64,000 bases of DNA, from assembly GCF_927798115.1 (NCBI RefSeq), contig NZ_CAKMMG010000001.1, positions 372,001-436,000 of the forward strand, read 5' to 3'. The DNA comes from Paenibacillus auburnensis (GTDB lineage Bacteria; Bacillota; Bacilli; Paenibacillales; Paenibacillaceae). The notes beneath the pieces are model-generated. The model was not told where the DNA came from and did not search any database. It was given only the letters and a program-made list of their open reading frames with translations. A program made the position numbers and the translations under genes. Positions 52,291 through 61,406 of this stretch are shown here, piece by piece; the stretch's first letter is position 1; each line of letters begins with the position of its first letter.

Positions 52291-54096
52291 TTGCGTCATA
52301 CGCTGCGTTCATGGCGGCTTGGCATCCTGCTGCTGAGCTTGCTCCTTACGGGGCTTTTGCTGAATTTGTTTATGCAGGCGGCCACATTGGAGCTGAATTT
52401 GTTAAAAGTCTTCCTTTGGATCGGGGAATATCCTCTGCTTTATGCTGCCGGCAGTCTGTTTTTCTTCTTTCTTCTGGTGGCCTGTTCAGCAATTTTACCT
52501 AATCTGTATTTAGGCCCGGTGCTTATCTCCCTGGTGTGTGCTGTTCTCGGGATCGCAGACTATAAAAAGCTGACGACCACCGGGGAGCCGCTGTTTCCTT
52601 GGGATTTACTACTGCTCAAAAATGCCGGCGAAATGAGCAAAATTACCAAGGGCATGGTGTCGCCGCTGGCGCTATGCGCTGCAGTTCTGCTCGTCGCCGT
52701 ACTTCTCTGGGGATTGATGAAGTTGCCGAAGACGAAGCTTCGCCTGCCGCTAAGGGCGCTTCTTGCCGGGGTTTCCGCTGTGATGCTTGGCGGATTTATA
52801 ACCATGGTCGGCGGGCAGACGACGCTTGCTTCCTCACTGAAGTACCAGAATATATTCTGGAACCAGAGGGTGAACTACACGCAGAACGGGTTCCTTTTTG
52901 CCTTTGCCGGAAATCTGCGGCAGAATCTGCTGGAGCAGCCCGATGGTTACAGCCGCAAGGCCATTGAAGAGATCGCTGCCAAATACAGCACATTACCGGA
53001 ATCTCCCGCTGCGGGTACTGCTGTAGAGCAGCCGAATATCATCTTTATGATGGATGAGGCCTTTTTCGATCCGACCCGGCTGAACGGGCTCACCTACAGT
53101 GAGGATCCGCTGAAGTTCATACGTCAGGAAGAGTCCGCCACACCTTCGGGTTATCTGCTCTCCCCTGAATTCGGCGGTAATACAGCCAATGTCGAGTTTG
53201 AGGCTTTGACCGGAATGTCGATGTATTTCCTTAATGACGGATCGATTCCGTATCAGCAGCGGATTGTGAAAATGTCCTCGCTGCCTTCCATAGTCAGCAT
53301 TCTGAAAGACCGGGGCTACAGGGCACTGGCTCTGCATCCGTTTGACGAGACCTTCTATAACCGTAACCGCGTCTATCCAGTGCTGGGTTTCGACGCTTTT
53401 ACCAGTGAAAAGGATCTGGAGCAAGCGGCCCGGATGACCCCGGACGGTTATATTTCAGACAAAGCTGCGGTACAGGAGGCTGTGCGTGAGCTTAAGTCTT
53501 CTGCCGTCCCGACGTTCCTGCACCTGGTGACGATGCAGAACCATTTTCCGTTTACCAAAGGACTCAATGGACCGAATACGATTGCTGTAAACGGCGTTCA
53601 GGCAGAGTATAAGGATGAGCTGGAAACCTACTTCCAGGACACCAAGCTGACGGACGAGGCGCTTGCTTATCTGCAGCAGGAGCTGAAGACGATTGAGCGG
53701 CCGACGATTGCCGTATTCTGGGGAGATCATCTGCCGGCGCTGTCGGCAGGCATCTATTCAGAGGCGGGCTGGGATACCGAGCCGAGACTGAAGCATGAGA
53801 CGAAGCTGATGATCCTGGCGAACTTTGACATCGGGCATGCTCCGCTTGGAACCTTAAGCCCGGCTTATCTCGGGCCGACGGTGTTCCGGCTGTCTGGGCA
53901 GGCAATGCCGGCATATTATAAGCTGCTGGAGCAGGTGCAGGCGGAAATTCCCGGCCTCAGCAAAAGTGTGCTAATCGGCGCTTCCGGCCCGCTCACCGGG
54001 TTGACAAAAGAGCAGCAGAAGCTGCTGGATGACTACCGGCTGGTGGAATACGACATGCTGGAGGGTGAAAACTACTCGGAAGGTCTGCTTTTCTGA
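52291..54096 (+). CDS. LTA synthase family protein (sulfatase fold)
   Basis: A 601-residue polytopic enzyme. About five membrane helices occupy residues 10-190, followed by an extracellular sulfatase-fold domain. The expected Mn2+ site and nucleophile are present: E256 (MMDEAFFD), T298 (FGGNTANVEFE) and D479/H480 (FWGDHLPA), spaced as in S. aureus LtaS. It probably transfers glycerol-phosphate from phosphatidylglycerol to lipoteichoic acid or a related polymer; the primase/synthase role is open. TTG 52291 is chosen with AGGAGTG 7-9 bp upstream; the TTG at 52285 is too close to it. It forms a monocistronic unit closed by a terminator. Confidence 0.9.
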   Translation: MRHTLRSWRLGILLLSLLLTGLLLNLFMQAATLELNLLKVFLWIGEYPLLYAAGSLFFFFLLVACSAILPNLYLGPVLISLVCAVLGIADYKKLTTTGEPLFPWDLLLLKNAGEMSKITKGMVSPLALCAAVLLVAVLLWGLMKLPKTKLRLPLRALLAGVSAVMLGGFITMVGGQTTLASSLKYQNIFWNQRVNYTQNGFLFAFAGNLRQNLLEQPDGYSRKAIEEIAAKYSTLPESPAAGTAVEQPNIIFMMDEAFFDPTRLNGLTYSEDPLKFIRQEESATPSGYLLSPEFGGNTANVEFEALTGMSMYFLNDGSIPYQQRIVKMSSLPSIVSILKDRGYRALALHPFDETFYNRNRVYPVLGFDAFTSEKDLEQAARMTPDGYISDKAAVQEAVRELKSSAVPTFLHLVTMQNHFPFTKGLNGPNTIAVNGVQAEYKDELETYFQDTKLTDEALAYLQQELKTIERPTIAVFWGDHLPALSAGIYSEAGWDTEPRLKHETKLMILANFDIGHAPLGTLSPAYLGPTVFRLSGQAMPAYYKLLEQVQAEIPGLSKSVLIGASGPLTGLTKEQQKLLDDYRLVEYDMLEGENYSEGLLF

Positions 54097-54140
54097 AGTG
54101 CGGAGCTGCTGTCAATCTTAAATCATGGTATTAAATTAAT

Positions 54141-54167
54141 GGGCTCACCATACTGGTGGGCCCTTTT
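54141..54167 (+). terminator. intrinsic terminator after the LTA synthase-like gene
   Basis: GGGCTCACCA-TAC-TGGTGGGCCC with one G-T pair, followed by TTTT. Confidence 0.8.
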
Positions 54168-54301
54168 ACTGCTGCTAAGGCAGTAGACCAAGTGGTTAAT
54201 CATGACATGAATCCCACTTAAATTTCTATTTCCTTCCCCGGGTAAACAAGGTATTATGGCGGTAGCCATTTATCTTAGTTGGTTTTGAAAGGGGTTACAT
54301 T

Positions 54302-55315
54302 GTGAAGAAGCTGTGGCTGGTCTATGTGCTGCTAATCGGAATTTTCCTAATTTATGTGCTGAATTACAAGCTGCACGCAAATAGCACAGATGAATGGGAA
54401 GCCGCAGGACTGCGCGGCAATATTGAAGATAAATATGTGATGGTGACCTTCCAGATCGGAATCGATTACTGGAAAAGTGTCCTTAAGGGTTTTGAGGATG
54501 CCGCGGAAGAACTGAATGTATCGGTCGAATACCATGGTTCTACCCAGCACGATGCCAATGAGCAGATGACGGTGCTGGAGCAGATCATCGCCAAGAAGCC
54601 GGCCGGCATCGCTATATCGGCAGTGAACTCCAAGCTGTTGACGGAGACAATCAATAAGGCGGTAGATAGCGGAATACCGGTTGTCTTATTTGATTCCGGT
54701 GCGCCGGACAGCAAGGCCTATTCTTTTCTCGGTACCGATAATTACAATGCAGGCGTAGAAGCCGCGCGAAAAATGGCCGAGCTAACCGGAGGCAAAGGTG
54801 AAGTGGCGATTATCACTACACCTGAACAGCATAATCACCAGGAGCGGACAGACGGGTTCAGCATGACCATCCGCAGCGAGTTTCCGGAGATGAAGGTGGT
54901 TGCCATCAAGGACGGACGCGGGGATCAGGTGGCCTCTAGGGAAGCCGCGGAGCAGCTGCTCTCGGCCTATCCGCAGCTGGATGGAATTTTTGCCACAGAG
55001 TCTAATGGAGGCATCGGGGTGGCGGAAGCCGTAGAGAAAATGCAGGGCAGTCACTCCTTGCTCCAGATTATAAGCTTTGATACGGATAAAGGTACGCTGG
55101 ATCTGGTCAAAGAAGGCAAAATCGCCGCAACGATGGCCCAAGGCACCTGGAATATGGGGTACTGGTCGCTGACAGAGCTGTTCCGTTTACATCGGGATTT
55201 GCAGGAGGATTCCTCCGCTTATGACAATAATAAGCCGCTGCCCGTACCGGATAAGGTGGATACTGGGATTGATGTGGTAACCCGGGCGAATGTGGACAAT
55301 TATTATGCCAAGTAG
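54302..55315 (+). CDS. membrane-anchored sugar-binding sensor protein (XylFII-like)
   Basis: A 337-residue periplasmic-binding-protein fold of the ribose/xylose type 1 family. The N-terminus has a single hydrophobic helix (about 5-22) without a lipobox, so it is probably membrane-anchored. Conserved stretches: VTFQIGIDYWKSVLKGFEDA-like start, AISAVNSKLL, VLFDSGAPDS, FLGTDNYNAG and FATESNGGIGVAEA. It is directly followed by a histidine kinase and a YesN-type regulator. In Clostridium beijerinckii the same arrangement (XylFII-LytS-YesN) senses extracellular D-xylose, the binding protein docking on the kinase. The sensed sugar here is not known. The GTG follows GAAAGGGG, which overlaps a cre-like sequence at 54286-54299. 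Confidence 0.88.
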   Translation: MKKLWLVYVLLIGIFLIYVLNYKLHANSTDEWEAAGLRGNIEDKYVMVTFQIGIDYWKSVLKGFEDAAEELNVSVEYHGSTQHDANEQMTVLEQIIAKKPAGIAISAVNSKLLTETINKAVDSGIPVVLFDSGAPDSKAYSFLGTDNYNAGVEAARKMAELTGGKGEVAIITTPEQHNHQERTDGFSMTIRSEFPEMKVVAIKDGRGDQVASREAAEQLLSAYPQLDGIFATESNGGIGVAEAVEKMQGSHSLLQIISFDTDKGTLDLVKEGKIAATMAQGTWNMGYWSLTELFRLHRDLQEDSSAYDNNKPLPVPDKVDTGIDVVTRANVDNYYAK

Positions 55316-55339
55316 GCTGGGCAGGGGGAGGAGGGCGAC

Positions 55340-57196
55340 ATGCAGAGGAGCGGTTTAACGATCGAAAAACTGAAGCTGAATAACATGCCGATCAGGTATA
55401 AGCTGATTATCCATTTTCTGCTGATCAGCATCCTGCCGTCGATTGGGCTAGGATTATTAATCGGCTGGACGGTGGACCGCAGAGTTGAAGAACAGAGCAG
55501 TGAGAATACGATGCAGCTGATCGGCAAGGTTAATACCGCACTGGAGAATGATGTGGAGAATCTTCAGAAGATCACTTACTTAATCTCCTTTGATCCGGGG
55601 GTTCAGGCTTTTTTGAAGGGGACGATGAAGGACGGGGCTGAGCCGGGCGGAACCGGTGTAAACGGGGAGTCGGCGGAATACAATATCCGCAAATTTATGC
55701 AGGGCTTCACTACACTAAGCTCTGAAATCGCCGGAATAATGCTGGTGAATCAGGCAGGTGAGTTCATCAGCAATGAGATGTATACCCGGCCTGGGACCGA
55801 AGTGAAGAATGAAGCATGGTACAAAGCAGCGGCTGCCAATAAAGGAATCTTTAAAATGATCGGACATCCTTACGGCCGCGCAGTTATGTCTCATGCCGAC
55901 TACAAGGAGAGTGAGGTCGTCTCAGCGGTCAGAGCAATTGTGGATCCTGATACTCAAGTGGTCCAGGGTGTTGTGCTGGTCGATCTGAAGCTGCGGGTTA
56001 TTGCAGAGACGGCAAGGGATGTGACACTGGGTAAAACCGGATATTTAACCGTAGTCGATGACAATGGTGAGCTCGTCTATGCGCCGCAGCATCCCTTTAT
56101 GCAGTCGATTCCGGTCGGACTCTTCAGCGAGACGTCCGGGATCACTTCCGAAACGGTGAACGGCCGTGACATTCAGCTGATTTACCGTACTTCGTCCTTT
56201 ACCGGCTGGACGACAGTAGGCGTATTTCCAATGGATGAATCGGCTTATGGCGTCCGTGAGATTACCTTTAATGTGGTCACCTTCGTATTCGTGGTTTGCA
56301 TGCTGGGGATGACAGCATCGTTCTATTTGGCTTATTCCATCTCCCGCCCTATCGGTCAGCTCGCTTCTTTTATGAGCAAGGCACAGTCAGGTGACCTCAC
56401 TATACGTTATTGGGGCAAACGCTCAGACGAAATCGGGATGCTGGGCCGCAGCTTTAATACAATGCTGGCCCAGATCAGCCGGTTGCTCAACCTGACAGAG
56501 CTTCAGGCGAGGCAGAAGCGGGAAGCGGAGCTGCGCAGTCTGCAGGCACATATCAAGCCGCATTTTCTCTACAATACACTGGATACCATTCACTGGATGG
56601 CCCGCAGCAGGGGCGCCGAGGATATCGCAGAGGTGGTACAGTCTTTATCCAAGCTATTCCGTCTGGGGCTCAGCAAGGGAAGCGATATTATCCCGCTCTC
56701 CGATGAGCTGGAGCACATCGTCAGTTATCTGAAAATTCAGCATACACGCTACAGCAGTAAGCTGTCCTACACAATAGAGTCGGAGCCGCAGTTCGGGGAG
56801 CTGTACGTGCTGAAATTATTGCTTCAGCCGATTGTAGAGAATGCGATCTATCACGGAATTAAGGAGCGGCGCGGTCCCGGGAATATCAGGATCGCTGTGG
56901 CTGAACGCGGCGGTGACTTGTATCTGACGGTAGCCGACGACGGCGCCGGCATTCCGGCGGAGCGGCTTGCACAGCTGAGGAAACGTCTGGAAGACATAGG
57001 TACGGGCAGCATTGAAGCGGAGCATCCAATCCCAGAAAGCGCAGGATCCGGCTACGGAATCCTGAACGTACAGGCACGGATCAGACTGACTTACGGAGAG
57101 CCTTACGGCCTAAGTATTGACAGTGAACCGGGCGGCGGTACCCTTGTGACTGTCCGTCATCCTGTAGTCCGCAGCAGCTATCCTGAAGATCATTAA
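55340..57196 (+). CDS. LytS/YesM-type sensor histidine kinase
   Basis: A 618-residue membrane kinase. A first membrane helix (about 20-43) and a second (about 310-332) enclose an extracellular Cache-like domain. A HAMP segment (SRPIGQLASFMSKAQSGDLT) follows, then the His_kinase domain with LQAHIKPHFLYNTLD; the phosphorylated histidine is H408. The HATPase_c domain has VENAIYHGI (N-box), ADDGAGIP and GYGILNVQARI. The extracellular part would contact the XylFII-like protein encoded 24 bp upstream. ATG 55340 follows GGGGGAGGAGGG. It signals to the regulator encoded 23 bp downstream. Confidence 0.92.
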   Translation: MQRSGLTIEKLKLNNMPIRYKLIIHFLLISILPSIGLGLLIGWTVDRRVEEQSSENTMQLIGKVNTALENDVENLQKITYLISFDPGVQAFLKGTMKDGAEPGGTGVNGESAEYNIRKFMQGFTTLSSEIAGIMLVNQAGEFISNEMYTRPGTEVKNEAWYKAAAANKGIFKMIGHPYGRAVMSHADYKESEVVSAVRAIVDPDTQVVQGVVLVDLKLRVIAETARDVTLGKTGYLTVVDDNGELVYAPQHPFMQSIPVGLFSETSGITSETVNGRDIQLIYRTSSFTGWTTVGVFPMDESAYGVREITFNVVTFVFVVCMLGMTASFYLAYSISRPIGQLASFMSKAQSGDLTIRYWGKRSDEIGMLGRSFNTMLAQISRLLNLTELQARQKREAELRSLQAHIKPHFLYNTLDTIHWMARSRGAEDIAEVVQSLSKLFRLGLSKGSDIIPLSDELEHIVSYLKIQHTRYSSKLSYTIESEPQFGELYVLKLLLQPIVENAIYHGIKERRGPGNIRIAVAERGGDLYLTVADDGAGIPAERLAQLRKRLEDIGTGSIEAEHPIPESAGSGYGILNVQARIRLTYGEPYGLSIDSEPGGGTLVTVRHPVVRSSYPEDH

Positions 57197-57219
57197 ATAA
57201 GGGAGGAAGCCATAGAGCT

Positions 57220-58452
57220 ATGGATAAGTGGAAGGTACTAATCGCTGATGACGAAGATATTATCCGTGACGGGATCAGGCGCTGCGTAGACTGGGAGGCG
57301 CTCGGGCTGCAGGTTGCAGCCGAGGCTGAGGATGGGGAAGAGGCGCTTGAACTTGCGCTTCACCACTCCGTGCATATCGCACTGGTGGATCTGAACATGC
57401 CGATCATGCATGGCATGGAGCTAATGAAGCAGCTTAGAGAGCGGCTGCCCTTGTGCAGGATTATTGTAATCACCGGGCATGACGAGTTTACTTATGCCCA
57501 GGAGTCGATCCGCCTGCAGGTGAATGATTATATTCTCAAGCCTGCAGATCCGGGGGCGCTAATGCAGGTGCTGCGCGGGGTGAGGGATGATCTGGAAGCG
57601 GAGCGCCGGCAAAGCGAGCATCTGCAGCAGGCCTCCAGGCAGATCCTGAAGAACTTTCCGCTGCTGCGCGAACGCTTCTGCCAGGAATGGCTGGACGGCA
57701 ACCTCAGCCGGGAGGAAATCTGCGAGCAGCTGCAATTTCTGAAGCTGCCTCAGGCACCTCCCCAGCTGATCTCCATTATCCGCTGGCGGGGGGAAGTCCG
57801 CCAGCCCGCGATGAAGGAGAACGAGCGGCAGCTGTTTCTGTTTGCCATCGAGAATATCAGCACTGAGCTGCTGGAGCCTTACCCGAAGGTAATCTTCCGC
57901 GATGCTGCCGGTCTGATTGTAATCCTGCTCTGGGATGCCGGAGGCGAAGCGGTACTGGCCGGCATTGAAGCAGCAGTGCGCAGCCATCTCAAAATTGCGG
58001 TCGAGGTGGGCATACAGCAGGTTGACGCTGATATCACCGGCCTGCCCGCAGCCTACCGCAAATGCAGAGTGGCCCTGGCTAACGAGCAGCCCTTATCACC
58101 ACTGGTCCGCCGGGCCAGGCAGTATGTGCAGGAGCATTACACGGAATATGGTCTGAGTCTGGAGTCGATGGCCGGTATCCTGCAAGCCTCCCCGGTGTAC
58201 CTCAGCCGTCTTTTCAAGCAGGAGCTGGGCGAATCGTTCGGAACGTATCTGACTCAAATCCGGATCCGTAAGGCTGCGCAGCTGCTGCACTCCTCAGATA
58301 TGAGCATCAATGAAGTTGCAGAGCGGTCAGGCTATGAGACGCAGCACTATTTCAGTACAGCCTTTAAGAAACATACCGGTGTCTCTCCCCTGCAATTCCG
58401 CAAAGGCGTGCTTCCGGAAGAAGGCGACAGCGGAGTGCCCGGGAACGGCTGA
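57220..58452 (+). CDS. YesN-type response regulator with AraC DNA-binding domain
   Basis: A 410-residue regulator. The receiver domain (about 3-120) has ADDEDIIRDG, the phosphoacceptor D57 in LVDLNMPIMHG and the conserved Lys in YILKPADPG. A middle region of unknown fold (about 130-285) leads to an AraC-type double HTH (about 298-400) with SPVYLSRLFKQELGESFG and the signature YETQHYFSTAFKKHTGVSPLQFRK. It is the output of the preceding binding protein and kinase. Its most likely target is the weak-minus-35 promoter of the transporter operon just downstream (inference). Confidence 0.93.
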   Translation: MDKWKVLIADDEDIIRDGIRRCVDWEALGLQVAAEAEDGEEALELALHHSVHIALVDLNMPIMHGMELMKQLRERLPLCRIIVITGHDEFTYAQESIRLQVNDYILKPADPGALMQVLRGVRDDLEAERRQSEHLQQASRQILKNFPLLRERFCQEWLDGNLSREEICEQLQFLKLPQAPPQLISIIRWRGEVRQPAMKENERQLFLFAIENISTELLEPYPKVIFRDAAGLIVILLWDAGGEAVLAGIEAAVRSHLKIAVEVGIQQVDADITGLPAAYRKCRVALANEQPLSPLVRRARQYVQEHYTEYGLSLESMAGILQASPVYLSRLFKQELGESFGTYLTQIRIRKAAQLLHSSDMSINEVAERSGYETQHYFSTAFKKHTGVSPLQFRKGVLPEEGDSGVPGNG

Positions 58453-58491
58453 GCTCCGGCCCGGTTCAATGCAATACTTGTAGAATCATTC

Positions 58492-58532
58492 AATAAGCAC
58501 ATGCTGCCAATAGTCGGCATGTGCTTATTTTT
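58492..58532 (+). terminator. intrinsic terminator after the response regulator gene
   Basis: AATAAGCACATGC (58492-58504) pairs perfectly with GCATGTGCTTATT (58517-58529), followed by a T-run. It separates the sensor operon from the transporter operon. Confidence 0.88.
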
Positions 58533-58539
58533 CGTTTTA

Positions 58540-58553
58540 TGAAAGCGCAAACA
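58540..58553. promoter_or_regulatory. cre site (CcpA) upstream of the sugar importer operon
   Basis: TGAAAGCGCAAACA matches the cre consensus TGWAANCGNTNWCA in 13 of 14 positions. It is about 65 bp upstream of the TATACT -10, a position known for both repression and CcpA-mediated interference with an activator. Confidence 0.7.
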
Positions 58554-58594
58554 ATAAAGGTTTGTTTTTTATAAAAACAGTAGCTTCAGTGTAA

Positions 58595-58623
58595 ATACGC
58601 CGCAGTACCCCGGTTGCTATACT
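58595..58623 (+). promoter_or_regulatory. probable activator-dependent promoter of the sugar importer operon
   Basis: TATACT at 58618-58623 is a good -10 preceded by TTGC, but at 17 bp upstream stands ATACGC, with no resemblance to a -35. Such promoters usually need an activator; the YesN-type protein encoded just upstream is the candidate. Confidence 0.5.
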
Positions 58624-58687
58624 CAACTTGTCGAACGGGAGGCACCCGCTTCAGACGAACAACAGACCAGTTCAGGGGGTATGCAGG

Positions 58688-59773
58688 ATGAAGAAGGTTT
58701 CATTAATGATGTTGACGCTGGCTCTAATGCTGATGATGTCCGCTTGCAGTAACGGTAACGGCTCAGGCGGCTCAGAAGGAAAGGAAGGCAAAGTGGGTAT
58801 CGCGATGCCTACGAAATCCTCGGAGCGCTGGGTGAATGACGGCAACAACATGGTGAAGGAATTTGAAGCGCTGGGGTATGGGACAGACCTGCAATATGCG
58901 GAGGATGTTGTAGAGAATCAGGTGTCGCAGATTGAGAATATGATCACTAAAGGTGTTAAGGCGCTTGTTATTGCTTCAATTGATGGAGAAGCGCTGACTG
59001 ATGTGCTGCAAAAAGCGCATGACGCAGGCGTGAAAGTCATTGCTTACGACCGGCTGATCAAAAAGAGTGAATATGTTGACTACTACGCTACCTTTGACAA
59101 CTTCAAAGTCGGTGTGCTACAGGGCTCTTACATTGAAGAAAAGCTGGGCTTGAAAGAAGGCAAAGGCCCCTTCAACATCGAGCTGTTCGGCGGCTCACCG
59201 GATGACAACAATGCTTACTTCTTCTTCGATGGCGCAATGTCCATCCTGAAGCCTTATATCGATTCCGGTAAGCTGGTTGTCCGCAGCAAACAGACCACGA
59301 TGGAGCAGGTAGCTACACTGCGCTGGGATGGCGCCACTGCCCAGTCGCGGATGGATAACCTGCTGAGTGCCAATTATGCCAGCGATAACCTCGACGCCGT
59401 GCTCTCACCGTATGACGGCATCAGCATCGGTATTCTTTCTTCCCTAAAAGGCGTTGGTTACGGATCCGGGGACAAGAAGCTTCCGGTTGTAACCGGACAG
59501 GACGCCGAACTGGCCTCTGTAAAATCGATCCTGGCCGGAGAACAGACGCAGACGGTCTTTAAAGACACTCGTGAGCTGGCCAAAAAAGCGGTACAGATGA
59601 CCGAAAGCGTGCTGAAAGGTACGGAAGCGGAAGTTAATGACACAACCACCTATGATAACGGAGTCAAAATCGTCCCTTCCTACCTGCTGGAGCCCGTCTC
59701 TGTGGATGCAAGCAACGTGGATAAGGTGCTGGTGGAAGGCGGTTACTATACCAAAGAACAGCTGGGTCAATAA
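58688..59773 (+). CDS. monosaccharide ABC transporter substrate-binding lipoprotein (ChvE/XylF-like)
   Basis: A 361-residue sugar-binding lipoprotein of the ChvE/XylF group (multiple monosaccharide importers). The signal peptide ends in MMSAC (C near residue 20), then a Gly/Ser linker and [23 protein letters not shown] first strand. Further marks: [34 protein letters not shown] and [16 protein letters not shown] 58688 follows CAGGGGGT; an ATG at 58628 would add 20 non-signal residues. It is first in the importer operon; a YesN-type system is encoded upstream. Candidate sugars are xylose, arabinose, glucose or galactose; the sequence alone does not decide. Confidence 0.92.
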   Translation: MKKVSLMMLTLALMLMMSACSNGNGSGGSEGKEGKVGIAMPTKSSERWVNDGNNMVKEFEALGYGTDLQYAEDVVENQVSQIENMITKGVKALVIASIDGEALTDVLQKAHDAGVKVIAYDRLIKKSEYVDYYATFDNFKVGVLQGSYIEEKLGLKEGKGPFNIELFGGSPDDNNAYFFFDGAMSILKPYIDSGKLVVRSKQTTMEQVATLRWDGATAQSRMDNLLSANYASDNLDAVLSPYDGISIGILSSLKGVGYGSGDKKLPVVTGQDAELASVKSILAGEQTQTVFKDTRELAKKAVQMTESVLKGTEAEVNDTTTYDNGVKIVPSYLLEPVSVDASNVDKVLVEGGYYTKEQLGQ

Positions 59774-59870
59774 CCGGCTGGAGCCTATTAGCGGCATGCG
59801 GCGGCAGCGCTCTCCGAAACGCTGCCGGCATACCGCTGCACAGTAACAAGGAAAGCTGGGTGATTGACAG

Positions 59871-61400
59871 ATGAGTGAATATATTTTGGAGATGAAGAGC
59901 ATCACGAAGACTTTTCCCGGGGTCAAAGCCCTCTCGAACGTGAACCTTAAGGTGAAGGCAGGCGAAATCCATGCACTCTGCGGAGAGAACGGGGCCGGGA
60001 AGTCCACGCTGATGAAGGTGCTTAGCGGAGTCTATCCGCATGGTACCTATGAAGGGGATATTCTGTTTGGCGGTGAGGTATGCCAGTTCAAGGATATCAA
60101 AGACAGTGAGAGACTGGGGATTGTCATTATTCATCAGGAGCTGGCCCTGATTCCGTATTTGTCGATTTCGGAAAATATCTTCCTCGGCAATGAGAGGGCG
60201 AATCGTGGAGTGATCAACTGGAGTGAGACAACGGTGAGGACGAAGGAGCTGCTGGAGACGGTCGGGCTTCAGGAATCGCCGCTTACCCGGGTATCCACAA
60301 TCGGTGTGGGGAAGCAGCAGCTGGTGGAGATTGCCAAAGCACTCTCTAAGGAAGTGAAGCTGCTCATACTCGACGAGCCTACAGCGGCGCTGAACGAGGA
60401 TGACAGCGAGAATCTGCTGACGCTGATCCTTGAGCTGAAGAAGCGGGGGATCTCTTCGATTATCATTTCACACAAATTGAACGAAATCGAGAAGGTAGCG
60501 GATTCGGTAACGATTTTACGGGACGGCCAGACCATCAAAACACTGGATATGAAGATGGATGCGGTCACGGAGGATGTCATTATTAAAGGTATGGTCGGCC
60601 GGGATTTGACTAACCGCTATCCTGAGCGGACACCGGAACTCGGAGAGACGATCTTTGAAATCCGTAACTGGGAGGTGTATCACCCTACGCAGGCTGACCG
60701 CAAAATGCTCGATCAGGTCAATCTGCATATCCGTCGCGGGGAAGTGGTTGGGATTGCCGGTCTGATGGGCGCAGGACGGACAGAGCTGGCGATGAGCGTA
60801 TTCGGTAAATCCTACGGCAAACGGATCAGCGGACAGCTGTACATGCATGGCCGGGAGGTCCATTTAAATAACATCAACCAAGCCATTGAAGGCGGACTGG
60901 CCTATGTGACGGAGGACCGCAAACAATATGGGCTGATCCTCATCGACGATATTAAACGCAATATTTCACTTAGCAGCCTGAAAAAGCTGTCCCGCCGGGG
61001 CGTAATCAATGAGAACGAGGAAGTACTGGTCGCTGAGGAATACCGCAGGAAATTAAATATTAAGACGCCTAGCATTTTGCAGAAAACAGTCAATCTAAGC
61101 GGCGGTAATCAGCAGAAGGTGGTTCTCAGCAAATGGATCTATGCCCAGCCGGATGTGCTTATTCTGGATGAGCCGACAAGGGGGATCGATGTGGGTGCCA
61201 AATATGAAATCTACTCGATCATCAACGGACTGGCGGCAGAAGGCAGAGGCGTACTGGTGATCTCTTCTGAGCTCCCGGAGATTATCGGGATGTGTGACCG
61301 GATTTATACCATGTGCGAAGGACGGATTACGGGGGAAGTTGAACGGCAGGACGCCACGCAAGAGCTGCTGATGAAATATATGACACGAAGCAGGGGGTAG
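59871..61400 (+). CDS. monosaccharide ABC transporter ATP-binding protein (MmsA/XylG-like, double ATPase)
   Basis: A 509-residue protein with two fused ABC cassettes. The first has [13 protein letters not shown] (K44) and [12 protein letters not shown]; its signature is the degenerate [14 protein letters not shown]. The second, from about 255, has a degenerate Walker A ([13 protein letters not shown], no Lys), but a full signature LSGGNQQKV (about 409) and [13 protein letters not shown]. This asymmetry is normal in RbsA/XylG/MmsA proteins. It is spaced 97 bp from the binding protein and 6 bp from the permease. Confidence 0.95.
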   Translation: MSEYILEMKSITKTFPGVKALSNVNLKVKAGEIHALCGENGAGKSTLMKVLSGVYPHGTYEGDILFGGEVCQFKDIKDSERLGIVIIHQELALIPYLSISENIFLGNERANRGVINWSETTVRTKELLETVGLQESPLTRVSTIGVGKQQLVEIAKALSKEVKLLILDEPTAALNEDDSENLLTLILELKKRGISSIIISHKLNEIEKVADSVTILRDGQTIKTLDMKMDAVTEDVIIKGMVGRDLTNRYPERTPELGETIFEIRNWEVYHPTQADRKMLDQVNLHIRRGEVVGIAGLMGAGRTELAMSVFGKSYGKRISGQLYMHGREVHLNNINQAIEGGLAYVTEDRKQYGLILIDDIKRNISLSSLKKLSRRGVINENEEVLVAEEYRRKLNIKTPSILQKTVNLSGGNQQKVVLSKWIYAQPDVLILDEPTRGIDVGAKYEIYSIINGLAAEGRGVLVISSELPEIIGMCDRIYTMCEGRITGEVERQDATQELLMKYMTRSRG

Positions 61401-61406
61401 CACCAT

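Noticed and set aside
51389..52312. 307-codon open frame on the minus strand over the aldose epimerase gene
   Set aside because: Shadow of a gene with clear catalytic motifs; it would also cover the terminator at 52105.
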